Positions 1 through 8,496 of a stretch of 64,000 bases of DNA are shown here, one piece after another; positions within the stretch are counted from its first letter, which is position 1, and each line of letters starts with the position of its first letter. The position numbers were made by a program, and so were the translations under genes. The stretch is from Mycolicibacterium sp. 018/SC-01/001 (lineage in GTDB: Bacteria; Actinomycetota; Actinomycetes; Mycobacteriales; Mycobacteriaceae). The DNA lies in the NCBI RefSeq assembly GCF_007096635.1, contig NZ_VKAA01000023.1:31449-95448 (forward strand), given 5' to 3'. The notes beneath the pieces are model-generated. The model made no database searches and was not told where the DNA came from. It saw nothing but the letters and a program-made list of their open reading frames with translations.

Positions 1-3000
1 TGCGCACGGTGCTGGTCGCCGAAGAACAGCCAGTTCGGCCCGGTGTGACCGCGTGCCCGCCGGTCCTGCAGGAACGCGCGAAACGGCGCGACGCCGGTGC
101 CCGGGCCGACCATGATCATCGGGGTCCGCGGGTCCGCCGGCGGCCGGAAGTGCGGCGAGCGCTGAAGGAACACCGGCACCGGCGTGCCGTCGGCGAGATC
201 GGCCAGATGAGTCGACCCGACTCCCCCGCGCACTTGGCCGCCGGGATTGCGGTAGCGCACCACCGACACGGTCAGCTGAACTTCGTGCGGACTGACCAGG
301 GGACTGGACGAGATCGAATACTGCCGCGGGACCAGCCGCACCAGCACCTCCTGCCACAGCTCCAGGTCGGCGCGTACCCCGAACTCGGCCACCAGATCGA
401 GGCCGTTGCGGTTCGCCAGCCAGCGATCACACTCGCGCCGGTCCGCACGCAGCCGCCGCAGAGACCCGTCTGAGCTGTGCTCGGCGACGAACGACACCAG
501 ATCCGCAGTCACCTTGCAGACGTCGTAGCGGCCAGCCACCGCCTCGTGCAACGACATCGGAACGCCGTCCACCACGACGACCTCGTCGCCGGTGAATCCC
601 GTTGCCCGCAACCATGTCTCGACCGTTGTCACGGAATTGCGCACGTAGACGCCCAATGAATCGCCCGCCGCGTAGGAGACGTCGTGTGCGCTGATGTCGA
701 AGCCGAACTGACGCACCTCCTTGGCGGCACCCGCCGGCGTCAGTGCGACGTTGCGGCACAGTGGCGCCGAGATCGGCTGCGCGCGCGTGAACGCGACCGG
801 ATCGGGAGGTGGCGCAGCCTCGGTTTCGGGCGCCGCACCGGTCAGTGTCTCGACGATCGCGTCCGCCCACCGGGTCATCGGCGTGTCGTCGTGCACCTCA
901 CAGTCGGCGCGGTCGAGCATCCTGGTCGCGCCGAGCGCGGTCAGCCGCGCGTCCAGGGACTTCGCGTGCCCGCAGAAGTTTCCGTAGGACCGATCGCCGA
1001 GTCCCAGCACCGAATAACGCACCCCGTCGAGCGTCGGCGCGTCCTCCCCGGCCAACCGCTCCCAGAACGCGGCACCGTTGTCGGGCGGTCCGCCGTCGCC
1101 GAACGTGCTGGTGACGATGACGACCTCGCCGGCGTCCGAGAGCTCCGCGACGTCGACGTCGTCCATGGCCGATAGTCGCGCCCCGCCGAGCCGCTTACTG
1201 ACCTGGCCGGCGAACTCCTCGGCGTTGCCGGTCTGCGACGCCCACAGTACCAACGGTCCGGCCGGAGTGGACGTCTCAGGGGCCCGGGAGTAGCGGCCGG
1301 CCAGCATGCCCTCGACGAGGAGCCGGGTCCGCATACCGAGCGGAGCGTCGGAGGGCAGTACCGGGACACCGGGCCTGCCCTGCTCGATGCCGGCCAGAAA
1401 GCCCTGTACGTAGAGATTCTCGTGCTCGGTCAGCTCGGGAGCGGGCAGTGGCCGCAGTGCCACGGCACTCACTTTGAACTCCGGTTGCAGCGAGAAGGGG
1501 TCGACCGCGTCGTTGGTGAGCGCGTTGACGGTCAGGTCCTCGCCGTGCTCGTCGTTCCAGTGGAACGGGACCCATGTGGCCCCCGGCCTGACGCGATCGG
1601 TGAGCACGGCAGGCAAGACGGCGCGTCCTCGGCGGGACACCACCTCGACCGCGCTTCCGTTCGCGATCTGCGCGGCCTCCGCGTCGTCGGGGTGGATCTC
1701 GATGAACGGCTTTGGATTGAGCTTGGTGAGTTTGGCGACCCTGCCGGTCTTGGTCATCGTATGCCACTGATGTTGCAGCCGTCCGGTGTTCAGCACTGTC
1801 GGGTAGTCGTCGTCGGGCTGTTCCGCGGCGTCGACGTGCGGCCGCGGGTGGAACACGGCGCGCCGCGACGGCGTCGGGAAGGCCAGGCGCGGGCGGTGAC
1901 CGTTCGCGTCGACGAAGAGGCTCTGCGAGACGCCGTCGTTGAGGTAGCGGATCGGGTTGCGGTCGGGCGAACCGTTGGCGTCGTTCTCGGGCGGGCACGG
2001 CCATTGCACCGGCGCTCCGCGCAGCCGTTCGTAGGTGACACCACGTAGGTCATATCCGGTGTCCGGGTTGGAGAACCGGCGGATCTCGTCGAAGATCTCC
2101 TCACTGGACTTGTAGTCGAAGTCATCGCCGAACCCGAGGTGGCGAGCCACCCCGCAGATCAGCTCCCAGTCCGGCCGCGACTCCCCCAGCGGCGGAACCG
2201 ACTGCGCCAGTAGCGTCATCGTGCGATCGGAGTTGACCATCACCGCGTCCGCCTCGGCCCACAGCGTGGCCGGCAGCACGATGTCGGCGTGGCGGGTGGT
2301 GGCCGTCTCGGCGTACGCGTCCTGCGCGATCACCAGCTCCGCGGCCTGTAGCCCAGCCAGTACCGTTGCGCGGTTCGCCACGCTGGCAACAGGATTGGTA
2401 CAGATGATCCAGACGGCCTTGATCTGGCCGTCGGCCATCCTGCGGAACATCTCGACGGTGCCCGGTCCGACATCGGTGCGGATGGTGCCCGGCTCCAGTC
2501 CCCACTGCTCTTCGACGAACGCGCGGTCCCGTGCGGACAGTACCGCGCGCTGCCCCGGCAGGCCCGGGCCCATGTAGCCCATCTCGCGCCCGCCCATCGC
2601 GTTGGGTTGTCCGGTCAGCGACATCGGCCCGCTGCCGGGGCGGCAGATCGCACCGGTCGCCAGATGGAGGTTGCAGATCGCGGTGGTGTTGGCGGTGCCG
2701 TGGGTGCTCTGGTTGAGCCCCATGGTCCAGCAGGTCATCCACTCCCCCGCCTCGGCGATCATCGTCGCGGCGGTGCGGATGTCGGCTGCGGAGAGTCCGG
2801 TGATCTCGGCGACGTGGTCCGGCGGGTAGTCGGCGAGGAAGGAAGGCATCGCGTCCCAGCCGTCGGTGTGCTCGGCGATGAACTGCTCGTCGATCGCGCC
2901 GTCGGTGACGAGCAGATGCAGGATGCCGTTGAGCAGGGCGAGATCGGTGCCGGGCCGGATCTGCAGGTAGAGATCGGCCCGGTCGGCGGTGGTGGTGCGG

Positions 3001-3614
3001 CGGGGATCCACGACGATGAGTTTCGCGCCGGCCTTGAGGCGGTCGGCCATGCGCAGGTAGAGGATCGGATGGCAGTCGGCCATGTTGGATCCGATCACGA
3101 AGAACAGGTCGGTGCAGTCGAAGTCGCTGTAGGACCCGGGCGGGCCGTCGGCGCCCAGCGACTGCTTGTAGCCGACGCCGGCGCTGGCCATGCACAATCG
3201 TGAATTCGATTCCAGATGCACCGTTCTCAGGAAGCCTTTGGCGAGTTTGGTTGCCAGGTATTGCGATTCGATCGACATCTGACCGGACACGTAGATGGCC
3301 AGCGCGTCGGGTCCGTGCTCGTCGACGACGGCCCGCAGCCGACGTCCCGCCTCGGCGAGCGCGTCGTCGACATCGACGGCCACCGGGTCGGCCCCCCGGG
3401 ACGGGCGCAGCAACGCCGTCGTCAGGCGGCCGTCGGTGGCGGCCATCAGTTCGGCGTGCGTCGCTCCCTTCGTGCACAACCGGCCGGCGTTCGTCGGGTG
3501 CAGGGTGTCCCCGGACACCGTCGCGATGACCGGCGCACCCGTCTCGGCGTCGGGACGGGTCTGCACCGAGATCCCGCATCCGACACCGCAGTACGAGCAG
3601 GCGGTGCGCGGCAC
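1..3614 (-). CDS. nasN: Assimilatory nitrate reductase, diflavin NasN type (partial, C-terminus beyond left edge)
   Basis: About 1204 codons are visible and no stop is reached, so the C-terminus lies off the window. The GTG start at 3614 follows the narK stop by two bases. Domains in order: an N-terminal [4Fe-4S] site (Cys6, Cys9, Cys13, Cys47), a molybdopterin-guanine-dinucleotide oxidoreductase body with the expected Mo-ligand Cys141 in SNSRLCMAS, a flavodoxin-like FMN domain from about residue 782 (WASQTGNAEEF), then an FAD/NADP-reductase module with RQYSISSSP near 1095 and GPGTGVAPFRAF near 1170. This single-chain fusion matches the NasN nitrate reductase known from M. smegmatis, which passes NAD(P)H electrons through FAD, FMN and Fe-S to molybdenum to reduce cytoplasmic nitrate to nitrite. 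The nitrite would feed NirBD, encoded nearby. Fused bacterial sulfite reductase flavoproteins share the C-terminal half, but the molybdenum half argues for nitrate. Confidence 0.9.
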   Translation of the reverse strand, partial: MPRTACSYCGVGCGISVQTRPDAETGAPVIATVSGDTLHPTNAGRLCTKGATHAELMAATDGRLTTALLRPSRGADPVAVDVDDALAEAGRRLRAVVDEHGPDALAIYVSGQMSIESQYLATKLAKGFLRTVHLESNSRLCMASAGVGYKQSLGADGPPGSYSDFDCTDLFFVIGSNMADCHPILYLRMADRLKAGAKLIVVDPRRTTTADRADLYLQIRPGTDLALLNGILHLLVTDGAIDEQFIAEHTDGWDAMPSFLADYPPDHVAEITGLSAADIRTAATMIAEAGEWMTCWTMGLNQSTHGTANTTAICNLHLATGAICRPGSGPMSLTGQPNAMGGREMGYMGPGLPGQRAVLSARDRAFVEEQWGLEPGTIRTDVGPGTVEMFRRMADGQIKAVWIICTNPVASVANRATVLAGLQAAELVIAQDAYAETATTRHADIVLPATLWAEADAVMVNSDRTMTLLAQSVPPLGESRPDWELICGVARHLGFGDDFDYKSSEEIFDEIRRFSNPDTGYDLRGVTYERLRGAPVQWPCPPENDANGSPDRNPIRYLNDGVSQSLFVDANGHRPRLAFPTPSRRAVFHPRPHVDAAEQPDDDYPTVLNTGRLQHQWHTMTKTGRVAKLTKLNPKPFIEIHPDDAEAAQIANGSAVEVVSRRGRAVLPAVLTDRVRPGATWVPFHWNDEHGEDLTVNALTNDAVDPFSLQPEFKVSAVALRPLPAPELTEHENLYVQGFLAGIEQGRPGVPVLPSDAPLGMRTRLLVEGMLAGRYSRAPETSTPAGPLVLWASQTGNAEEFAGQVSKRLGGARLSAMDDVDVAELSDAGEVVIVTSTFGDGGPPDNGAAFWERLAGEDAPTLDGVRYSVLGLGDRSYGNFCGHAKSLDARLTALGATRMLDRADCEVHDDTPMTRWADAIVETLTGAAPETEAAPPPDPVAFTRAQPISAPLCRNVALTPAGAAKEVRQFGFDISAHDVSYAAGDSLGVYVRNSVTTVETWLRATGFTGDEVVVVDGVPMSLHEAVAGRYDVCKVTADLVSFVAEHSSDGSLRRLRADRRECDRWLANRNGLDLVAEFGVRADLELWQEVLVRLVPRQYSISSSPLVSPHEVQLTVSVVRYRNPGGQVRGGVGSTHLADLADGTPVPVFLQRSPHFRPPADPRTPMIMVGPGTGVAPFRAFLQDRRARGHTGPNWLFFGDQHRA

Positions 3615-3616
3615 GG

Positions 3617-5065
3617 CTATCCGGCGGGGACTGGGGTTGCCGGCCGTCCGAGCTGTTCGCCGGTATGGGCGCGGTTCTTGCCGAGACGCAGGAACACGAC
3701 CCAGGTGACGATCGCGCACACCACGTAGAACACACCGAACACCCAGAATGCGTTCGTCGCCGACTTCGCGTCTCCGACGTAGGACGCCCGCAGCACGATG
3801 TTGATGAACACCCCGCCCAACGCGCCCACGGCGCCGGCGAAGCCGATCAGCGCACCCGACATCGCCCGCGACCACGCAGCTTTCTGCTCCCGATCCAGAT
3901 CGTCGCGGCCCTGGGCCTTGGCTTCGAAGATCGACGGGATCATCTTGTACGTCGAGCCGTTGCCGATGCCCGAGAGCACGAACAGCAGGATGAATCCGGC
4001 CACGTAGCCGACCATCTGGCCGCCGTTGGCGGCGCCGGCCTGTGCATCGTCGAGCGTTCCGGCGACGATCAGGATGCCCGCGGCGAACATCATCGCGATG
4101 AAGGTGTAGAGCGTGATCTTGCCGCCGCCGATGCGGTCGGCGAGCTTGCCGCCGAACGGGCGGGAGATCGAACCGAGAAGCGGCCCCAGAAAGGCGATCT
4201 GGGCGGCGTGCAACGCGGCCTGAGCGGGGCTGTCCCCGCCGGCGAGGTAGTTGATCTGGAGCACCTGGCCGAACGCGAACGAGAAGCCGATGAACGAGCC
4301 GAAGGTGCCGATGTAGAGGAAGCTCATCACCCAGGAGTGCTTGAAGCGCAACGCCTCCACCAATGCCCCCAGGTTGGACTTCTGGTTGCGCAGATTGTCC
4401 ATCTTGAGCGCCGCGCCCAGCGCGGCCACGCTGATCGCGACGAGGTAGACCGCGCAGACGATCTCGGGCCGCGTGTTGCCGGCGGTGGCGATCACCAGCA
4501 GGCCGATGAGCTGGATGACCGGCACGCCGATGTTGCCGCCGCCGGCGTTGAGCCCCAGCGCCCAACCCTTGAGCCGCTGCGGGTAGAACGCGTTGATGTT
4601 GGTCATCGACGACGCGAAGTTGCCGCCGCCGAGACCTGCGAACGCGGCGACCACCAGATAGGTGGTGTAGGACGCCGGGTTCTTCATGAAGTACAGCGTC
4701 AGCAGGGTGGGGATCAGCAGCAGCAGCGCGCTGACGATCGTCCAGTTGCGTCCGCCGAAGCGCGCCGGGGCGATCGTGTACGGGATGCGCATGAACGCAC
4801 CCACCAGCGTCGGCACCGCGACGAGGTAGAACTTGCCTGCCGCGTCGATACCGTAGACGTTCTGCGGCATGAACAGCACCATCACCGACCAGATCGACCA
4901 GACCGAGAAGCCGACGTGTTCGGCGATGACCGACCAGATGAGGTTGCGGCGCGCGACGTCCTTGCCGCCGGCTTCCCAGGCCTCGACGTCTTCGGCATCC
5001 CAGTGCTCGATGTCGTGCTTGCGCGCTGTCGTGTTCGCCATGCGACTAGTGAAAACGGCGGTCAT
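3617..5065 (-). CDS. narK: Nitrate/nitrite transporter, NarK family MFS
   Basis: A 482-residue polytopic membrane protein of the major facilitator superfamily. Two glycine-rich nitrate-signature segments are visible, GLGGGNFASSMTNINAFYP near residue 150 and GIGNGSTYKMIP near 385, and the conserved arginine segment FMRIPYT follows TM2. It should import nitrate, or exchange nitrate and nitrite, across the plasma membrane for the reductase encoded immediately downstream on the same strand (stop and next start are two bases apart). The ATG at 5065 has a GAGGTG-like ribosome site at some distance. A second in-frame ATG at 5041 (MANTTARKHD) gives the more usual N-terminus and could be the true start. 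The gene is divergent from the nirB operon and shares its control region. Confidence 0.92.
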   Translation of the reverse strand: MTAVFTSRMANTTARKHDIEHWDAEDVEAWEAGGKDVARRNLIWSVIAEHVGFSVWSIWSVMVLFMPQNVYGIDAAGKFYLVAVPTLVGAFMRIPYTIAPARFGGRNWTIVSALLLLIPTLLTLYFMKNPASYTTYLVVAAFAGLGGGNFASSMTNINAFYPQRLKGWALGLNAGGGNIGVPVIQLIGLLVIATAGNTRPEIVCAVYLVAISVAALGAALKMDNLRNQKSNLGALVEALRFKHSWVMSFLYIGTFGSFIGFSFAFGQVLQINYLAGGDSPAQAALHAAQIAFLGPLLGSISRPFGGKLADRIGGGKITLYTFIAMMFAAGILIVAGTLDDAQAGAANGGQMVGYVAGFILLFVLSGIGNGSTYKMIPSIFEAKAQGRDDLDREQKAAWSRAMSGALIGFAGAVGALGGVFINIVLRASYVGDAKSATNAFWVFGVFYVVCAIVTWVVFLRLGKNRAHTGEQLGRPATPVPAG

Positions 5066-5101
5066 TGTCGACCCGTTGCACCTCGATGACGCAGGTGAAA
5101 A

Positions 5102-5135
5102 CTCACCCTCACAGTGCCTGCAGGCTCACGGTGAG
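5102..5135. repeat. Overlapping inverted repeats in the narK/nirB intergenic region
   Basis: CTCACC at 5102-5107 pairs with GGTGAG at 5130-5135, and a perfect 10-bp palindrome GCCTGCAGGC lies between them at 5116-5125. The position between divergent nitrate genes suggests an operator or a leader structure for narK. No known regulator motif was recognised here. Confidence 0.4.
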
Positions 5136-5179
5136 GCGGCCGCGATGTGAGCGGGGGTATCCACGGGCGCAGCATCGCC

Positions 5180-5195
5180 GAAACCACCCGGAAAC
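5180..5195 (+). promoter_or_regulatory. Candidate GlnR binding site
   Basis: GAAAC at 5180-5184 and GAAAC at 5191-5195 are separated by six bases. GlnR boxes of actinobacteria consist of AC-containing 5-mers (GTnAC or GAAAC types) repeated with 6-bp spacing, and GlnR is known to activate nitrate and nitrite assimilation genes in mycobacteria and Streptomyces. The site ends about 23 bp before the ATG at 5219. If the transcript is leaderless it covers roughly -39 to -24, overlapping the -35 region. Assignment rests on spacing and context only. Confidence 0.5.
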
Positions 5196-5205
5196 ACACG
5201 GCTCC

Positions 5206-5211
5206 TACCTT
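5206..5211 (+). promoter_or_regulatory. Candidate -10 element (TACCTT) of the nirB operon, leaderless start
   Basis: TACCTT fits the mycobacterial TAnnnT -10 pattern. It is followed by 7 bases and then the ATG at 5219, and there is no Shine-Dalgarno sequence in front of that ATG. Both points fit a leaderless transcript beginning at the start codon. Confidence 0.4.
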
Positions 5212-5218
5212 CGCTTCC

Positions 5219-5572
5219 ATGTCCGACGGAAGCAGTCCGCAATTCCTGCAAGGCGCCTTCACCTTCTCGGGCAAAGGCTATGACGCTCCCGTGCCTGTCG
5301 ATGCGTCGATGCGGTACGTGGTGCCCGGGGGCGCCATCGCCCAACCGGTGTACTTCCGCGGCGGCAACTCCACCGACGACATGATCAGCGTCGTGCTGTT
5401 CCGGGACGGCGCACCGATGCGGTATTTCCCGATCGCCGCCAAGGGCGCCACCCATGTGGCGCTGCGGGTGGTCGAGGATCTACTGGCCGACACGGTGCTC
5501 GAGATCTACGTGGCCGCGCCCGACGGGCTCGAGGGCACGGTCGTCGTCGATCTCGGTCTGGTCGAGGTGTGA
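5219..5572 (+). CDS. Conserved small protein of unknown function, first gene of the nirB operon
   Basis: A 117-residue protein starting MSDGSSPQFLQG. I do not recognise a named family. It has no signal peptide, membrane segment or cysteine cluster. It alternates hydrophobic residues with glycine and acidic turns, ending in VVVDLGLVEV, which suggests a compact beta-rich fold. The ATG at 5219 is chosen because a plausible -10 lies 7 bases upstream (leaderless); an in-frame GTG at 5147 would run through the candidate GlnR site. The stop codon overlaps a possible nirB GTG start (GTGA at 5569-5572), so the two are translationally coupled. That points to a role with siroheme nitrite reductase, for example assembly or regulation, but this is inference from position only. 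Confidence 0.75.
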   Translation: MSDGSSPQFLQGAFTFSGKGYDAPVPVDASMRYVVPGGAIAQPVYFRGGNSTDDMISVVLFRDGAPMRYFPIAAKGATHVALRVVEDLLADTVLEIYVAAPDGLEGTVVVDLGLVEV

Positions 5573-5574
5573 CG

Positions 5575-8040
5575 GTGGCGCAGCGCCTCGTCGTCGTCGG
5601 CAACGGGATGGCCGGCATCCGCGCGTTGGAGGAGATCCTCGCCCGCGGCGGCGGTGACCAGTTCCAGATCACCGTGTTCGGCGACGAACCCTACGGCAAC
5701 TACAACCGCATCCTGCTGTCGAATGTGCTGGCCGGAGCCGATGATCCGACCGACATCTACCTCAACGCGCTGGACTGGTACGCCGACAACGACATCGAAT
5801 TGCGCGCCGGAGTGCGGGTGGTGCGACTGGACACGTTCGCCCATCTCGTGCACGCCGACGACGGCACCACCCTGCACTACGACAAACTCATTCTTGCGAC
5901 GGGCAGTCGCTCGTACTTCCCGCCGATGGCGGGGCTCTGGGCCGACGACAAGACGTTGGCCGACGGCGTCTTCGGGTTCCGCACCCTCGACGACACCGCG
6001 GCGATGATCGCCGAGGCGGCGCACCGCACGAAGGCGGTCGTCGTCGGGGGTGGCCTGCTGGGCCTGGAAGCCGCACGCGGACTGCAGAATCGGGGTCTGA
6101 CGGTCGACGTCGTGCACGCCGGCCCCACACTGATGAACGCGCAACTCGACGACCCCGCCGGGGCGATCCTGCGCGCGAAAGTGGAATCACTCGGCATCGG
6201 TGTGCACACCGAGAAGCGCACCAGCGAGGTGCTGGTCACCGACGGCCGGTTGGCGGGCATCCGGTTCGCCGACGGCTCACAGTTGGACTGCGACATGCTG
6301 GTGATCGCCGCCGGCATCCGGCCGAATGTCGGCCTGGCCCAACGGGCCGGGCTCACGGTGGAGCGCGCGATCGTCACCGACGACCACATGCGCTCGGTCG
6401 ACGCCGACGACGTCTACGTCGTCGGCGAGTGCGCCCAGCACCGCGGTCAGGTCTACGGTCTCGTCGCGCCGCTGTGGGAGCAGGCCCGCGTGTTGGCCGA
6501 CCACCTGACCGGCGCGGACGTCACCGCTGCCTACCACGGGTCCCGGGTCGCGACGAAGCTCAAGGTCGCCGGCGTCGACGTCGCCGCGATGGGCGTCAAG
6601 GCTCCCGAACATCCCGACGACGAGTTCGTGCAGTACAGCGAGCCCAAACACGGCGTGTACAAGACTGTGGTGATCCGCGACGGCAAGCTGGTGGGCGCCA
6701 CGCTGGTCGGTGACGTCTCGAAGGTGTCGTTCCTGACGCAGGCCTTCGACAGTGGACTTCCACTTCCCGATGAACGGGTGGCGCTGATGTTCGACATCGG
6801 CACTCCCGAGGTCGGCGTCGGTATCGCCGAGCTGGCCGACGACGCTCAGGTCTGCAATTGCAACGGCGTCTCCAAGGGTGCGCTGGCGGCATGTGTGCGC
6901 GACGGTGAGACGTCGGTCGCCGGGGTGATGGCGAAGACCAAGGCCGGCAAGGGCTGCGGCTCCTGCAAGGAGCTGGTGTGCCAGGTCGTGGAGTGGGCGG
7001 CCGGAGGCGCGGTCACCGAGGATCCGTCGGCGTCCTGGTATGTGTCCGCGATCCCGTACGACAAACCAACACTGATGCACCACATCCGCGAGCTCCGATT
7101 GCATTCCGTCTCTTCGGTGTTCGCTGCACTGGCTCCCGAAGGCAAACCCGACGCCGGCTCGAAGATGGCGCTCGCCTCGCTGCTGGAGATGATGTGGGCC
7201 GACGAGTTCGTCGACGAACGCGACGCCCGGTTCATCAACGACCGCGTGCACGCCAACATCCAACGGGACGGCACCTTCTCGGTGGTGCCGCAGATGAAGG
7301 GCGGGGTGACCAGCGCCGCGCAACTCCGCAAGATCGCCGATGTCGCGGAGAAGTACGAGATCCCGATGATCAAGTGCACGGGCGGTCAGCGTATCGATCT
7401 GCTCGGGGTGCGCAAGGAGGACCTCCCCGCGGTGTGGGCGGATCTGGACATGCCATCCGGTTACGCCTACGGCAAGAGCTTTCGCACGGTGAAAACCTGT
7501 GTGGGAAGCGACTTCTGCCGCTACGGGGTGGGTGACTCCACAGCGCTGGGCATCGCGATCGAGGAGCGCTATCAGGGACTGGCCAGTCCGGCGAAGATGA
7601 AGCTGGCTGTCACAGGCTGTCCGCGTAACTGCGCCGAGTCGCTGTGCAAGGACCTCGGTGTCGTCGCGATCGACGGCGGCCGCTGGGAGATCTACGTCGG
7701 CGGCGCGGCCGGGGCGCACATCCGCAAGGGTGACCTGCTGGCGACCGTGGACTCCGCCGACGAGGTGATGACGCTGACCGGACGGTTCCTGCAGTACTAC
7801 CGGGAGAGCGCGAACTGGCTGGAACGCACGTACAAGTGGGTGCCACGCGTGGGCATCGAGCACATCCGGGCGGTGGTCGTCGAGGACGCCGACGGACTGG
7901 CGGCGGGATTGGACGCGCGGATGCAGAAGTCGGTGGACGCGTACCGGGATCCGTGGCTCGACGGCCGAGAACCCCAGACCGAGGGTCAGTTCCGCACGTC
8001 GTTGCCGCTGTTGCCACTTCCCCAGGTGCCGGTGCGATGA
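5575..8040 (+). CDS. nirB: Assimilatory NAD(P)H nitrite reductase, large subunit
   Basis: About 821 residues, the usual length for NirB. The N-terminal FAD/NAD(P) oxidoreductase module begins with VVVGNGMAGIRALE and has a second dinucleotide fold at AVVVGGGLLGLEAARG. A BFD-like [2Fe-2S] domain follows (CNCNGVSKG and GCGSCKELV). The C-terminal nitrite/sulfite reductase part carries the siroheme-[4Fe-4S] ligands CVGSDFC (C-x5-C) and CPRNC (C-x3-C). It reduces nitrite to ammonium in the cytoplasm with NirD. Two GTG starts are possible: 5569 overlaps the previous stop but sits one base from GAGG, whereas 5575 lies 7 bases after GAGG (5564-5567) and is preferred. It continues the nitrate pathway begun by the NasN-type reductase. 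Confidence 0.95.
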   Translation: MAQRLVVVGNGMAGIRALEEILARGGGDQFQITVFGDEPYGNYNRILLSNVLAGADDPTDIYLNALDWYADNDIELRAGVRVVRLDTFAHLVHADDGTTLHYDKLILATGSRSYFPPMAGLWADDKTLADGVFGFRTLDDTAAMIAEAAHRTKAVVVGGGLLGLEAARGLQNRGLTVDVVHAGPTLMNAQLDDPAGAILRAKVESLGIGVHTEKRTSEVLVTDGRLAGIRFADGSQLDCDMLVIAAGIRPNVGLAQRAGLTVERAIVTDDHMRSVDADDVYVVGECAQHRGQVYGLVAPLWEQARVLADHLTGADVTAAYHGSRVATKLKVAGVDVAAMGVKAPEHPDDEFVQYSEPKHGVYKTVVIRDGKLVGATLVGDVSKVSFLTQAFDSGLPLPDERVALMFDIGTPEVGVGIAELADDAQVCNCNGVSKGALAACVRDGETSVAGVMAKTKAGKGCGSCKELVCQVVEWAAGGAVTEDPSASWYVSAIPYDKPTLMHHIRELRLHSVSSVFAALAPEGKPDAGSKMALASLLEMMWADEFVDERDARFINDRVHANIQRDGTFSVVPQMKGGVTSAAQLRKIADVAEKYEIPMIKCTGGQRIDLLGVRKEDLPAVWADLDMPSGYAYGKSFRTVKTCVGSDFCRYGVGDSTALGIAIEERYQGLASPAKMKLAVTGCPRNCAESLCKDLGVVAIDGGRWEIYVGGAAGAHIRKGDLLATVDSADEVMTLTGRFLQYYRESANWLERTYKWVPRVGIEHIRAVVVEDADGLAAGLDARMQKSVDAYRDPWLDGREPQTEGQFRTSLPLLPLPQVPVR

Positions 8041-8068
8041 GCGCTCGCGCGAAGAGCAGAGTCCACAG

Positions 8069-8371
8069 ATGACGGTCGAGGTCGGCTCACTGGACGAGAT
8101 CCCGGTCGGCGAGGGACGAACGTTCGCGGTCGACGGGCGCCAGGTGGCGATCTTCCGGCTGCGCGACGATTCGGTGCGCGCACTCGACGCGGTGTGTCCG
8201 CACCGCGGCGGGCCGCTCGCCGACGGTCTCACCGACGACTGCGTCGTGGTATGCCCGCTGCACGGCTACGCCTACGACTTGACCACCGGTGCCGAGACCT
8301 CCGGCACCGATTTGGCGGTCCGGAGCTACCCGGTGCGCGTGTCCAACGGCGCCATTCACGTGACGCTGTAG
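8069..8371 (+). CDS. nirD: Nitrite reductase small subunit, Rieske-like
   Basis: A 100-residue protein with a Rieske-type fold. The two ligand boxes are CPHRGGPLADG near residue 46 and CPLHGYAYDL near residue 64, so all Cys and His ligands of a [2Fe-2S] Rieske centre are present. Some NirD proteins lack them. It follows nirB by 28 bp on the same strand and should be the small subunit of the NADH-nitrite reductase. The ATG at 8069 has only a weak purine stretch upstream (GAAGAGCAGAG), so coupling to nirB is likely. Confidence 0.93.
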   Translation: MTVEVGSLDEIPVGEGRTFAVDGRQVAIFRLRDDSVRALDAVCPHRGGPLADGLTDDCVVVCPLHGYAYDLTTGAETSGTDLAVRSYPVRVSNGAIHVTL

Positions 8372-8418
8372 CCCGCTACCACATAGGTCTGACACGAATC
8401 ACGCTGCGGGACTGGTTC

Positions 8419-8444
8419 ATCCACAGCATCGACGTTATCCACAG
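8419..8444 (+). repeat. Paired ATCCACAG motifs, one a perfect DnaA-box-like nonamer
   Basis: ATCCACAG occurs at 8419-8426 and again at 8437-8444, 18 bp apart. The second is part of TTATCCACA (8435-8443), identical to the E. coli consensus DnaA box. They lie 50-80 bp upstream of the HNH gene start. They may be regulatory sites; a replication role is unlikely with only two boxes. Confidence 0.35.
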
Positions 8445-8483
8445 ATGGTCGCCGACGGCCTGGCGCGGCGCCGCAGCCGGCAA

Positions 8484-8489
8484 TAGATT
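8484..8489 (+). promoter_or_regulatory. Candidate -10 element (TAGATT) of the DUF222 gene
   Basis: TAGATT matches the TAnnnT -10 pattern and is followed by seven bases and then the ATG at 8497. There is no ribosome site, which suggests a leaderless mRNA and supports that start codon. Confidence 0.4.
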
Positions 8490-8496
8490 CGACAGT

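Noticed and set aside
2122..3735. 537-codon open frame on the minus strand overlapping nasN in another frame
   Set aside because: Composition is Arg/Pro-rich and motif-free; the Mo/Fe-S frame from 3614 has all family motifs.
3665..5089. Long open frame on the plus strand opposite narK
   Set aside because: Arg/His/Glu/Asp-rich low-complexity translation without domain pattern; it mirrors the narK codon bias in high-GC DNA, and narK is clearly the real gene.
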